A stretch of DNA of 64,000 nucleotides, taken from contig NZ_JHVH01000016.1 of the NCBI RefSeq assembly GCF_000620045.1, positions 1 through 64,000 on the forward strand, in the 5' to 3' direction. Below, in pieces: positions 33,759 through 41,087 of this stretch. The translations under genes were made by a program, and so were the position numbers. Under the pieces are notes generated by a model, which saw only the letters and a list, made by a program, of their open reading frames with translations, searched no databases and had not been told where the DNA came from. Positions within the stretch are counted from its first letter, which is position 1. The number at the start of each line of letters is the position of its first letter. This DNA is from Halomonas halodenitrificans DSM 735. Lineage in GTDB: Bacteria; Pseudomonadota; Gammaproteobacteria; Pseudomonadales; Halomonadaceae.

Positions 33759-35195
33759 ATGTCCAGTGCCGTCTCACTCGCCACCTTGATCGAGCATTAC
33801 AAGCTGCAGCCGGAACGGCTTGGCAAGAGCGTGCGGGTCGAACAGGCAATGCGCCTGGCCATTCTTCATGACTGGCCCGAAGGGAGTCGGCTGCCGCCGC
33901 ATCGCATACTTTGCCGCCGCCTGGGCGTGGCACGCGATACCCTGGCACAGGCAATGCGTCGCCTGCTCGAAGAGGGATATATCATCACCGGACAGGGCCA
34001 GGGCACCTGGACCCGACACCCGCCAACCTTGTACCAGCTCCCCCGGCCGGGCACGGCACCTCTTTCCTCTCGCGCCGCCGAGATACTTCGAACGCCCAGC
34101 GCCAGCAGCATACAGAGCGGCGCCTTCATGCCCGGCATCCCCGATATCACTCAGTTCCCCATGGCCAAGTGGCGTGAGCTGTATGCAAGCGTCACCGTAC
34201 CGCGCAATGCGCTGCTGCTATCCTATTCCGGGGGCGGTTACGGACCACTGAAGCGGGCCATCCGCGACTTCCTCTGGCGCTGGCGGCGGCTGGTCTGCGA
34301 TACCGAACAGATCATCATTACCGACGGCACCCATAACGGCATCGAGCTATGTGCCCTGGGCCTGACCGATGTCGGGGATCGCGTATTGATGGAGTCTCCC
34401 TGCTACTGGGGAGCCCGTAATGTCTTCACGGCCACGGGAGCAACGGTGGAGCGGCTGGCCTGGACTCCCGAAACGGGACACGCACAGCGACAGTCATCCG
34501 CACCCGTGCAGCTGGCCTACTTTACCGGGTCCCATCATTATCCCTTGAGTGTCGCGACCTCCCGCCCGCACCGCCAGGCGCTGTGCGATGCCGTACAGCC
34601 CCGCTATATCCTGGAGGATGACTACGAGTTCAGCGGAGAAGACGGTACCGGTCTGATGTTCAATGGCCGTTCGGGCCATCATCTGCTGGTAGGGTCCTTT
34701 TCCAAACTGATGTTTCCCGGCCTCAGGCTCGGCTATCTGGTCGTTCCACACGGCATGGTTGATTCGCTCAACCGACTGCGTAGCGAAGTATTTCGCGAGG
34801 GCAGACTGCTGGACCAGGCCGCGCTTGCACAGTTTCTCGCCGAGGGGGAACTGGACACCTGGTACCGTCGCATACAACGTGACTACCTCGCTCGCCAGCA
34901 GGTCATGCACGATCAACTGGCACGGGTACCCGGCATCATCGATATCTCCCCTCCCAGCCGCTCGATCAGCCTTTGCGTACAGTTTTCACCAAGGGTCGAC
35001 GACCGGCGCATCGCTCGCAAGCTGCTGCAGTCCCATCTTGTTACCCGTCCCCTGAGTCCTGTCTGCGCGGAAGATGACCCACGCAGTGGACTGATTCTGG
35101 GTATCGGCATGCTTTCAGGCCGTACGCTGGTCGCAGAAGCCGAGCGCCTGCGGCATATTCTGACCCGCCTGCTCGAAGTCGCTGCCACTTCCTGA
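33759..35195 (+). CDS. MocR-family (GabR-like) transcriptional regulator with aminotransferase domain
   Basis: A 478-residue protein with a GntR-type winged HTH (about 20-85: RVEQAMRLAILHDWPEGSRLPPHRILCRRLGVARDTLAQAMRRLLEEGYIITGQGQGTW) joined to a fold-type I aminotransferase domain. The latter has SGGGYGPLKRAIRDFL, ILEDDYEF and the putative PLP lysine in GSFSKLMFPGLRLGYLV. In GabR such a domain senses GABA through PLP. It is divergent from gabD and lies over a pair of direct repeats. The frame extends far upstream without sense; the ATG here gives the normal MocR N-terminus. Confidence 0.9.
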   Translation: MSSAVSLATLIEHYKLQPERLGKSVRVEQAMRLAILHDWPEGSRLPPHRILCRRLGVARDTLAQAMRRLLEEGYIITGQGQGTWTRHPPTLYQLPRPGTAPLSSRAAEILRTPSASSIQSGAFMPGIPDITQFPMAKWRELYASVTVPRNALLLSYSGGGYGPLKRAIRDFLWRWRRLVCDTEQIIITDGTHNGIELCALGLTDVGDRVLMESPCYWGARNVFTATGATVERLAWTPETGHAQRQSSAPVQLAYFTGSHHYPLSVATSRPHRQALCDAVQPRYILEDDYEFSGEDGTGLMFNGRSGHHLLVGSFSKLMFPGLRLGYLVVPHGMVDSLNRLRSEVFREGRLLDQAALAQFLAEGELDTWYRRIQRDYLARQQVMHDQLARVPGIIDISPPSRSISLCVQFSPRVDDRRIARKLLQSHLVTRPLSPVCAEDDPRSGLILGIGMLSGRTLVAEAERLRHILTRLLEVAATS

Positions 35196-35508
35196 GGACC
35201 TCCTGCGCAACGGGGTCAGATTAACGACCACACTGGCCCCCTCCCCTCATACCCGGACATTCAAGACTGTCCGACAGCGACAGTGTTGAGGACTGATTCA
35301 ACGCCAATATCGGGCTGTCATTCCAGGAAAGTCGACCCAATAAATAATTAGCAAGATAAAAATATCCACCACCAAAGTATCACCGGAATATAGAAATTTT
35401 TATGGAATGGATATTTTCCATGTGCTTAACTCACCCTTGAGTTATCGCCTTGGCATCACGCCAGAGGCCTACCAATTACAAACTCCAACTGCATCGCAGA
35501 GAGGCTCC
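35196..35508. promoter_or_regulatory. AT-rich regulatory region upstream of the DctP TRAP operon
   Basis: This 313-base gap holds no gene. Its second half is strongly AT-rich. An inverted repeat AAAATATCCA (35359-35368) / TGGATATTTT (35408-35417) is seen, and the stretch TAAAAATATCCAC (35357-35369) matches TAAAAATATCTAC upstream of glaH at 12 of 13 positions. It probably contains the operon promoter and an operator. The first half shows no structure I can name. Confidence 0.5.
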
Positions 35509-36528
35509 ATGAAACGTTCAACTTTCGTCAAAGGCACTCTGATCACTTCGGTTGCTGCTTCCTTGCTGGTCAGCCAGCTGACCTACTCCGACACCGTACG
35601 ACTGAGAATGCACACCTTCTACGGCACGGAAATGGATGAAATAGCTGCCGATCTCCGCGAGCGTGTCAAGGAGTCCAGCGATGGCTCACTGCGCATTCAA
35701 TTCTTCCGCGGCGGCGAGCTGGTTGACAGCAGCCAGTTCGTCAATGCGGTCTCACGTGGCACCATTGATATCGCACATGGCGTGGGTAGCTACTGGCCCG
35801 GACAGGTCAGTATCGGCACCATTGAGGCCGGTCTTCCCGGTGCCTGGGTGAGCACGGATGAGGCGCGCGATGTGTTCACCGATCAGGGACTCGATGAGCT
35901 GATTGCCGAGGCCTATGAAGAGCAGGGCGTCAAGCTGATTGGCCGCGGTTACGGCAGCGATTATGGCTTGCTGACCAGTGAGCCGGTCAGCAGCCTGGAA
36001 GACCTGAAGAGCATGCGCATTCGCGCAACCAGCTCGATCGCCACCGTGCTGGAAAAGTTTGATATCCCCACCACCTTCCTGCCCGCAGAAGAACTTTATG
36101 TTGGCCTTTCCACGGGCGTGATCGATGGCGCTGTCTACGGCGGCCCCGTCGAATATGAACAACTCAAGCTGAACGAGGTTGCGAAATACTACACCGATAT
36201 CAATCTGCTGAATCCGGGCTGGATCGAGACAGCCCTGATCAATCCCAGCACCTGGGAGAAAATGTCTGAAGAACAACAGCAGATAATCACGACCGAGATT
36301 GACCGCTATCTCGAAGACATTCACCAGTGGCTCGAGGAAGGCAACCAGAAAATCATCGATGAAGGCGCACTCTTCGAGTTTGCCACCCTGCCCGCGGAAG
36401 ACTCCCGCAAGCTCGCGGAGGCGGCTCTTCCCATCTGGGAAGAAGAAGCCGAGAAGTCGGAGCGTAACGCCCAGGCTGTCGAGATCCTGATCAACAACGC
36501 CACCCAACAAGGACGTCTGAGTGAGTAA
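35509..36528 (+). CDS. TRAP transporter substrate-binding protein (DctP/TAXI-unrelated, DctP type)
   Basis: A 339-residue periplasmic binding protein with an N-terminal export segment (MKRSTFVKGTLITSVAASLLVSQL). The DctP family is shown by LRMHTFYGTEMDEIAADLRERVKESSDGSLRIQFFRGGELVDSSQFVNAVSRG and the carboxylate-binding Arg in LEDLKSMRIRATSS, then PAEELYVGLSTGVIDGAV. Ligand is an organic acid of unknown kind. The next gene overlaps its end by eight bases. Position after the gab/glaH block hints at a related acid such as glutarate, which is inference only. Confidence 0.9.
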   Translation: MKRSTFVKGTLITSVAASLLVSQLTYSDTVRLRMHTFYGTEMDEIAADLRERVKESSDGSLRIQFFRGGELVDSSQFVNAVSRGTIDIAHGVGSYWPGQVSIGTIEAGLPGAWVSTDEARDVFTDQGLDELIAEAYEEQGVKLIGRGYGSDYGLLTSEPVSSLEDLKSMRIRATSSIATVLEKFDIPTTFLPAEELYVGLSTGVIDGAVYGGPVEYEQLKLNEVAKYYTDINLLNPGWIETALINPSTWEKMSEEQQQIITTEIDRYLEDIHQWLEEGNQKIIDEGALFEFATLPAEDSRKLAEAALPIWEEEAEKSERNAQAVEILINNATQQGRLSE

Positions 36529-37066
36529 GTTCACCCGTTACCTGAGGGTGCAGGATGGCCTTTCCGACTGGGTCGGAAGGGCCGTTTCCTGGCTGACGCT
36601 GGGTATCATCGGGGTGCTTCTCTACGAAGTCGTGGCACGTTATGTGCTCAATTCCCCCACTATCTGGGGGCATGAGCTTTCGACCATGTTCTTCGGAGCA
36701 CTGAGTATCCTGGCGGGAAGCTACACCCTTCGCCATCAAGGCCACGTCCGCAGCGATGTCATCTACCGCCTGCTACCCGGGCGAGCCCAGGCATTCTGCG
36801 ACCTGGTCGTCTACATCCTCGCACTGGTGGTTCTAGCCATAGTGCTGCGCATGGCGATCGACTTCGCCTACGAGTCATGGCGCATGGATGAATACTCCAA
36901 CCGCAGCGTGTGGCAGCCAGTTCTATGGCCCATCAAGGCCACCATCCCTGTGGCCGTCCTGTTCATGATGCTGCAGTGCCTGGCGGAATTGGTACGTGCA
37001 GCATTGAGGCTGGCCGGCGTCGACCACGATGATCCGCGTGAGGATCGTGATGACGCCGATCAATAG
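36521..37066 (+). CDS. TRAP transporter small permease (DctQ)
   Basis: A 181-residue membrane protein with four helices. It starts at a GTG that overlaps the binding-protein gene, with AAGGACG as ribosome site. DctQ features: GIIGVLLYEVVARYVLNSPTIWGHELSTMFFGALSILAGSYTLRHQGHVRSDV. It pairs with the large subunit encoded 67 bases downstream. The acidic C-terminal tail (DDPREDRDDADQ) is cytoplasmic or soluble. Confidence 0.9.
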   Translation: MSKFTRYLRVQDGLSDWVGRAVSWLTLGIIGVLLYEVVARYVLNSPTIWGHELSTMFFGALSILAGSYTLRHQGHVRSDVIYRLLPGRAQAFCDLVVYILALVVLAIVLRMAIDFAYESWRMDEYSNRSVWQPVLWPIKATIPVAVLFMMLQCLAELVRAALRLAGVDHDDPREDRDDADQ

Positions 37067-37133
37067 AAGGCTCATCCAGTGGCATTTCACATCTCAATGA
37101 CGCCTCCGCGCGCATCACAACAAGGGCTTTCTC

Positions 37134-38453
37134 ATGGCTGAACTCGAGCCCCTGACAATTACTGCCATCATGTTCCTTTCCATGCTGGTGCTGATGGCAA
37201 TGGGAGCCCCTCTGGCTCTGGCGCTGATGATTTCCGGCATGGGCAGCGCCTACATGATGTTTGGCCCCGGCGGGCTGGACCTGCTGCTGGCTTCTGCCTA
37301 CAGCGCCATGGACAACTTCCTGCTTGTCTCCCTGCCCCTGTTCATCTTCATGGGGCTGGTGCTGGAACGCTCAGGCATCACGGATGACCTCTTCGGCATG
37401 ATCCACAAGCTGATGGGGGGCACTCCCGGCGGCCTCGGCGTCGGCACGATACTGATCTGTGCGTTGATTGCCGCCATGGCGGGGGTTTCCGGTGCCGCCA
37501 CCGTGAGTCTTGGCATCATTGCACTCCCGGCCATGCTCAAGCGCGGTTATCACAAGCGTCTCGTCACCGGCACCATCATGGCGGGGGGGGCGCTGGGCTT
37601 CCTGATACCCCCGAGCGTATTGATGATCGTGTATGCCTTCCTGGCACGCGAGTCGGTAGGCAAGCTGTTCGCGGCCGGCCTGATGCCGGGCCTGATGCTG
37701 GCGGGCATCTACATGGTCTATACCCTGATTCGCTGCCGCTTCAACCCGGAGCTGGGCCCGGCCACTCCTCCGGAAGAACGCTATACGGCCAAGGAAAAGC
37801 TCCAGTCACTACGTCATATCATCGCACCGGGCCTGCTGGTGGTCACGGTACTCGGCTGCATCATCGGCGGCATCACCTCTCCCTCTGAGGCTTCGGCCGT
37901 AGGCGCCGCCGGTGCCCTGCTGCTCGCCGCCCTGCGCGGCAAGCTCAGCTGGGGGCTGATGCGCTACGTGATGCTCAGCACGACCAAGATCACCGGCATG
38001 CTGCTCTGGATCGCCATTGCGGCGGTCTTCTTCAGCCGTATTTACATGGGGCTGGGTGCCGGCATGATGATCAGCGACTTGATCAGCGACTTTTCCCTTG
38101 GCCCCTATACCGTGCTCATCTTCATGCTGCTCAGTTTCTTTCTGCTCGGCATGTTCCTGGATGACTTCGCCATCCTGTTCATCACGGTACCGTTGTATAT
38201 ACCCATCGTGCGTGACCTGGGGTTCGATACCACCTGGTTCGCCATTCTTTTCATTCTCAGCATGCAGTCCGCCTATCTGACCCCTCCCTTCGGGTACAAC
38301 CTCTTCTACATGCGCTCGGTGGCACCGAAGTCCATCACGATAGTGGACATCTATCGCTCGGCACTGCCCTTCGTGGGACTGCAGATTCTAGGCCTGGCCC
38401 TGATCGTCGCCTTCCCGGGCATCGCCCTGTGGCTACCCGGCCTTCTCTTCTGA
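37134..38453 (+). CDS. TRAP transporter large permease (DctM)
   Basis: A 439-residue protein with about 12 helices. DctM motifs: SLPLFIFMGLVLERSGITDDLFGMIHKLMGGTPGGLGVGTILICALIAAMAGVSGAATVSLG, AGGALGFLIPPSVLMIVYAFLARESVGKLFAAGLMPGLML and GGITSPSEASAVGAAGALLLA. It forms the ion-driven channel of the transporter. A perfect hairpin follows the gene. Confidence 0.92.
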   Translation: MAELEPLTITAIMFLSMLVLMAMGAPLALALMISGMGSAYMMFGPGGLDLLLASAYSAMDNFLLVSLPLFIFMGLVLERSGITDDLFGMIHKLMGGTPGGLGVGTILICALIAAMAGVSGAATVSLGIIALPAMLKRGYHKRLVTGTIMAGGALGFLIPPSVLMIVYAFLARESVGKLFAAGLMPGLMLAGIYMVYTLIRCRFNPELGPATPPEERYTAKEKLQSLRHIIAPGLLVVTVLGCIIGGITSPSEASAVGAAGALLLAALRGKLSWGLMRYVMLSTTKITGMLLWIAIAAVFFSRIYMGLGAGMMISDLISDFSLGPYTVLIFMLLSFFLLGMFLDDFAILFITVPLYIPIVRDLGFDTTWFAILFILSMQSAYLTPPFGYNLFYMRSVAPKSITIVDIYRSALPFVGLQILGLALIVAFPGIALWLPGLLF

Positions 38454-38461
38454 CCTGGCCA

Positions 38462-38489
38462 GCCCTGGGGGCCACCCGGCCCCCAGGGC
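38462..38489 (+). terminator. Hairpin terminator after the TRAP operon
   Basis: A perfect 12-bp stem (GCCCTGGGGGCC / GGCCCCCAGGGC) with loop ACCC, nine bases after the dctM stop. The T-tract is poor (GCTCTTCC). Confidence 0.6.
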
Positions 38490-38600
38490 GCTCTTCCGGC
38501 CACCTTCGCGCGTTACCACCAAAGCAGCATGCATACGACACTGGAAAAAGCGTTATCGAGCCGCCATAGTGTGTGTGTCGCAACCGCCCAATGGAGCATC

Positions 38601-38879
38601 ATGAGCACGGCACGTCAGTCCCGATCCGCGGAAACCCTGGACCCTCCGCGAAGCAGCCCTGACCTCGACGTCAGGGACCTGGAACACCGTACACGCCTCA
38701 TGCGCATCGTGACCCGGCTGATCGCCGTGTCGGATCTCGGAAGCCGCGAGATCGCCCGCCGCGCGGGACTGCCGATGCAGAAGATCAGCGACCTCCTGGC
38801 GGGGAAGCTGGAGCACCTCTCCATCGATGAACTGCGTCTCGTCTATCGCACCATCGATCAGCAGGAGAGCACTCACTAG
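38601..38879 (+). CDS. Small XRE-type HTH protein
   Basis: A 92-residue protein, GGAG upstream of the ATG. The C-terminal half is a Cro/C1-type HTH: RLMRIVTRLIAVSDLGSREIARRAGLPMQKISDLLAGKLEHLSIDELRLVYRTI. The first 30 residues look disordered. Such single-domain proteins are often antitoxin-like or XRE regulators (HigA/YgiT-like), but no toxin gene is next to it. It is flanked by two terminators and so has its own transcript, just before the anaerobic molybdoenzyme operon. Its target is unknown. Confidence 0.75.
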   Translation: MSTARQSRSAETLDPPRSSPDLDVRDLEHRTRLMRIVTRLIAVSDLGSREIARRAGLPMQKISDLLAGKLEHLSIDELRLVYRTIDQQESTH

Positions 38880-38922
38880 GCCGCCCGGCCATCATGTGAG
38901 GCCGACGTCCTGCCAGACAGCG

Positions 38923-38952
38923 AACGCCCTGCCCCAGGCAGGGCGTTTTTTT
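38923..38952 (+). terminator. Rho-independent terminator after the XRE gene
   Basis: A perfect 11-bp stem AACGCCCTGCC / GGCAGGGCGTT with loop CCA runs directly into seven T. It insulates the following operon from upstream transcription. Confidence 0.9.
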
Positions 38953-39037
38953 ATGCTTGTTCGTTGGAAACAAAGTCTCGCCAAATCATCAGCTTACTCA
39001 ATGATTAAGGGAAGATTAAGAGCATGCTAACAAAGTC

Positions 39038-39051
39038 TTGATCGACATCAA
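39038..39051 (+). promoter_or_regulatory. FNR/Anr binding site upstream of the ttrBCA-like operon
   Basis: TTGATCGACATCAA is a perfect match to the FNR/Anr consensus TTGAT-N4-ATCAA. It lies 95 bases before the first start codon, in the AT-rich gap between a terminator and the operon, a good place for activation without oxygen. A 10-bp direct repeat AACAAAGTCT at 38969 and 39029, exactly 60 bases apart, ends at the box. Confidence 0.85.
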
Positions 39052-39145
39052 GCCGGCCTGCCTGGGTCGAAGGTAACCTCCCGGTATCAGTTCTACCTCT
39101 TCAATGTGCGGAAGATCCCGCCCTACCCAGGCCACCGGAGGCGCC

Positions 39146-39922
39146 ATGGACCCTATTCGCCGCTCCCTTCTCGGCCAGCTGGCCCGCTTGAGCGCAGGTG
39201 CCGCCCTGATACCGCTCTCCAGCGTCGCCAGCGCCGGCATCAACGATCAGCCGCCGCGCCGCGAAGGCGACCCCGACAAGCGCTACGGCATGCTGATCGA
39301 CCTGCGCCAGTGCATCGGCTGCCAGGCTTGCACCGTCTCGTGCCATATCGAGAACGACGCCCCGCTGGGCAACTTCCGAACCGTGGTGTCGCAGTTTGAA
39401 GTCGAGGAACAGCACAGCGGTGACGTCGCGACCTTCATGCTGCCGCGGCTGTGCAACCACTGCGAGAACCCGCCCTGCGTGCCGGTCTGCCCGGTGCAGG
39501 CCACCTACCAGCGCCAGGACGGCATCGTGGTGGTCGACAGCGACCGCTGCGTGGGCTGCGCCTACTGCGTCAACGCCTGCCCCTACGATGCCCGCTTCAT
39601 CAACGAGAAGACCCAGACCGCCGACAAGTGCACCTTCTGCGCCCACCGCCTGGAGGCCGGCCTGCTGCCGGCCTGCGTGGAATCCTGCGTGGGCGGCGCA
39701 CGCATCATCGGCGACATGCGCGACCCGGACAGCGAGATCAGCCGCCTGATCGACAAGCATCGCGACGAGCTGATGGTACTGCAGCCGGAAAAGAACACCC
39801 TGCCCCAGGTCTTCTACCTGGGCATGGACGAGCGCTTCACCACTCGCCCCCAGGCCGAGGCGGGCATCTGGGACGTGCTGGGCATGGAAGGCAAGGAGGT
39901 GGGTTATGAGTTTGGTCACTGA
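39146..39922 (+). CDS. Tetrathionate-reductase-type FeS subunit (TtrB-like)
   Basis: A 258-residue electron-transfer subunit of a CISM molybdoenzyme. Four ferredoxin-type clusters are seen as Cys sets: CIGCQACTVSC, CNHCENPPCVPVC, CVGCAYCVNAC and CTFCAHRLEAGLLPACVESC. The N-terminus MDPIRRSLLGQLARLSAGAALIPLSSVASA is a Tat-like export signal (RRSLL), so the protein is periplasmic. GGAGG is seven bases before the ATG. It passes electrons from the membrane subunit to the molybdopterin subunit. It is first in the B-C-A order of ttr and srd operons. Confidence 0.88.
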   Translation: MDPIRRSLLGQLARLSAGAALIPLSSVASAGINDQPPRREGDPDKRYGMLIDLRQCIGCQACTVSCHIENDAPLGNFRTVVSQFEVEEQHSGDVATFMLPRLCNHCENPPCVPVCPVQATYQRQDGIVVVDSDRCVGCAYCVNACPYDARFINEKTQTADKCTFCAHRLEAGLLPACVESCVGGARIIGDMRDPDSEISRLIDKHRDELMVLQPEKNTLPQVFYLGMDERFTTRPQAEAGIWDVLGMEGKEVGYEFGH

Positions 39923-41087
39923 GGTCGTCGTGCCACGCTACGGCATCGCCTGGTACCCCTGGGCGGTGCAGTACTTCTTCCTGATCGCCCTGTCCTATTC
40001 GACCCTGTGGCTGGCGGCACCGGGGCTGGTCCTGGGCAAGCCGGCCTGGATGACCACCGCCCGCATCGCCCTGCTGGCCTGCGTTTCCACCACCCTGGTG
40101 GCCCCCGTTGCCCTGCTGGCCGACCTGCACCAGCCGCTGCGCTTCTGGCATTTCTACGCCCACCCGACCCCCTGGTCGTGGATGTCGCTGGGCAGCTTCC
40201 TGCTGCCGCTCTATCTGGGCGCCGTGGTGCTGCTGGCCTGGCTGGCCTGGCGGCCGGCGCTCAAGGCGCGCAGCCGCCAGGACGATGGCGTGTTCTCCCG
40301 CGTGGCCGGCTGGATCGCCTGGGGCGACTGGCAGGCGCCGCGCGCGGTACTGGCGCTGATCGGCGCCGGTGCGCTCGCCCTCTCGCTGGGCATCATGGTC
40401 TACACCGGCTTCGAAGTGGCCATCGTCAAGGGGCGCCCGCTGTGGAATACCAACTGGCTGCCGCCGATGTTCGTCGCTACCGGCGTGATCGGTGCCTGCG
40501 GCCTGGTGCTGGTGCTCAACCGCATTTCCACCCTGCGCAGCGCCGACACCAACCGCCAGATGCTGGCGGTACTGGTCGGCGCCTGCGTGGTCACCGGCTT
40601 CATCGCCCTGACCTGGTTCCTCGACGGCATCAACGCCGTCTCGGGCTCGGTGGCGGCCGCACTGGATTCGGTCAGCCAGAGCGCCGCCTGGCGCGGCACC
40701 GCCATCGAAGGCGGCATCGCCGGCATACTGCTGGCCGTGCTGGCCTTCGTCATGCGCCGCTCGGCGGCGCGCCGCAAGACCATGGGCTGGGTTCTCGGCC
40801 TGCTCGCCCTGCACGTCGCCTGGATGTTCCGCTGGGTGGTGCTGATGAACGTCCAGACCGTGGCCCGCAACAGTGCCGGCTTCCACGACTATCACGTCGC
40901 CTTCGGGTCCTACGGCCTGCTCGGCATCATCGGCATCTTCGGCCTGTGGCTGACCGCCGTGCTGCTGATCGACCTCTTCGTACCCTGGCGCGAGGCCTCC
41001 AGCGATCCCCACGCGGAGCCCGTCATCGCCGCCCCCGACGCCTCCTCAACTTCCGCCTCATCCGAAGGAGCCCCCAGCCATGGATAA
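39906..41087 (+). CDS. NrfD/PsrC-type membrane subunit (TtrC-like)
   Basis: A 393-residue quinol-oxidising membrane anchor with about nine hydrophobic helices. It overlaps the FeS gene by 17 bases and the catalytic gene by eight, so the three are translated together. Features of NrfD/TtrC: YGIAWYPWAVQYFFLIALSYSTLW, LADLHQPLRFWHFYAHPTPWSWMSLGSFLLPLYLG and GFEVAIVKGRPLWNTNWLPPMFVATGVIGA. The C-terminal tail (from about 365) is Ser/Ala/Pro-rich and soluble. Confidence 0.88.
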   Translation: MSLVTEVVVPRYGIAWYPWAVQYFFLIALSYSTLWLAAPGLVLGKPAWMTTARIALLACVSTTLVAPVALLADLHQPLRFWHFYAHPTPWSWMSLGSFLLPLYLGAVVLLAWLAWRPALKARSRQDDGVFSRVAGWIAWGDWQAPRAVLALIGAGALALSLGIMVYTGFEVAIVKGRPLWNTNWLPPMFVATGVIGACGLVLVLNRISTLRSADTNRQMLAVLVGACVVTGFIALTWFLDGINAVSGSVAAALDSVSQSAAWRGTAIEGGIAGILLAVLAFVMRRSAARRKTMGWVLGLLALHVAWMFRWVVLMNVQTVARNSAGFHDYHVAFGSYGLLGIIGIFGLWLTAVLLIDLFVPWREASSDPHAEPVIAAPDASSTSASSEGAPSHG

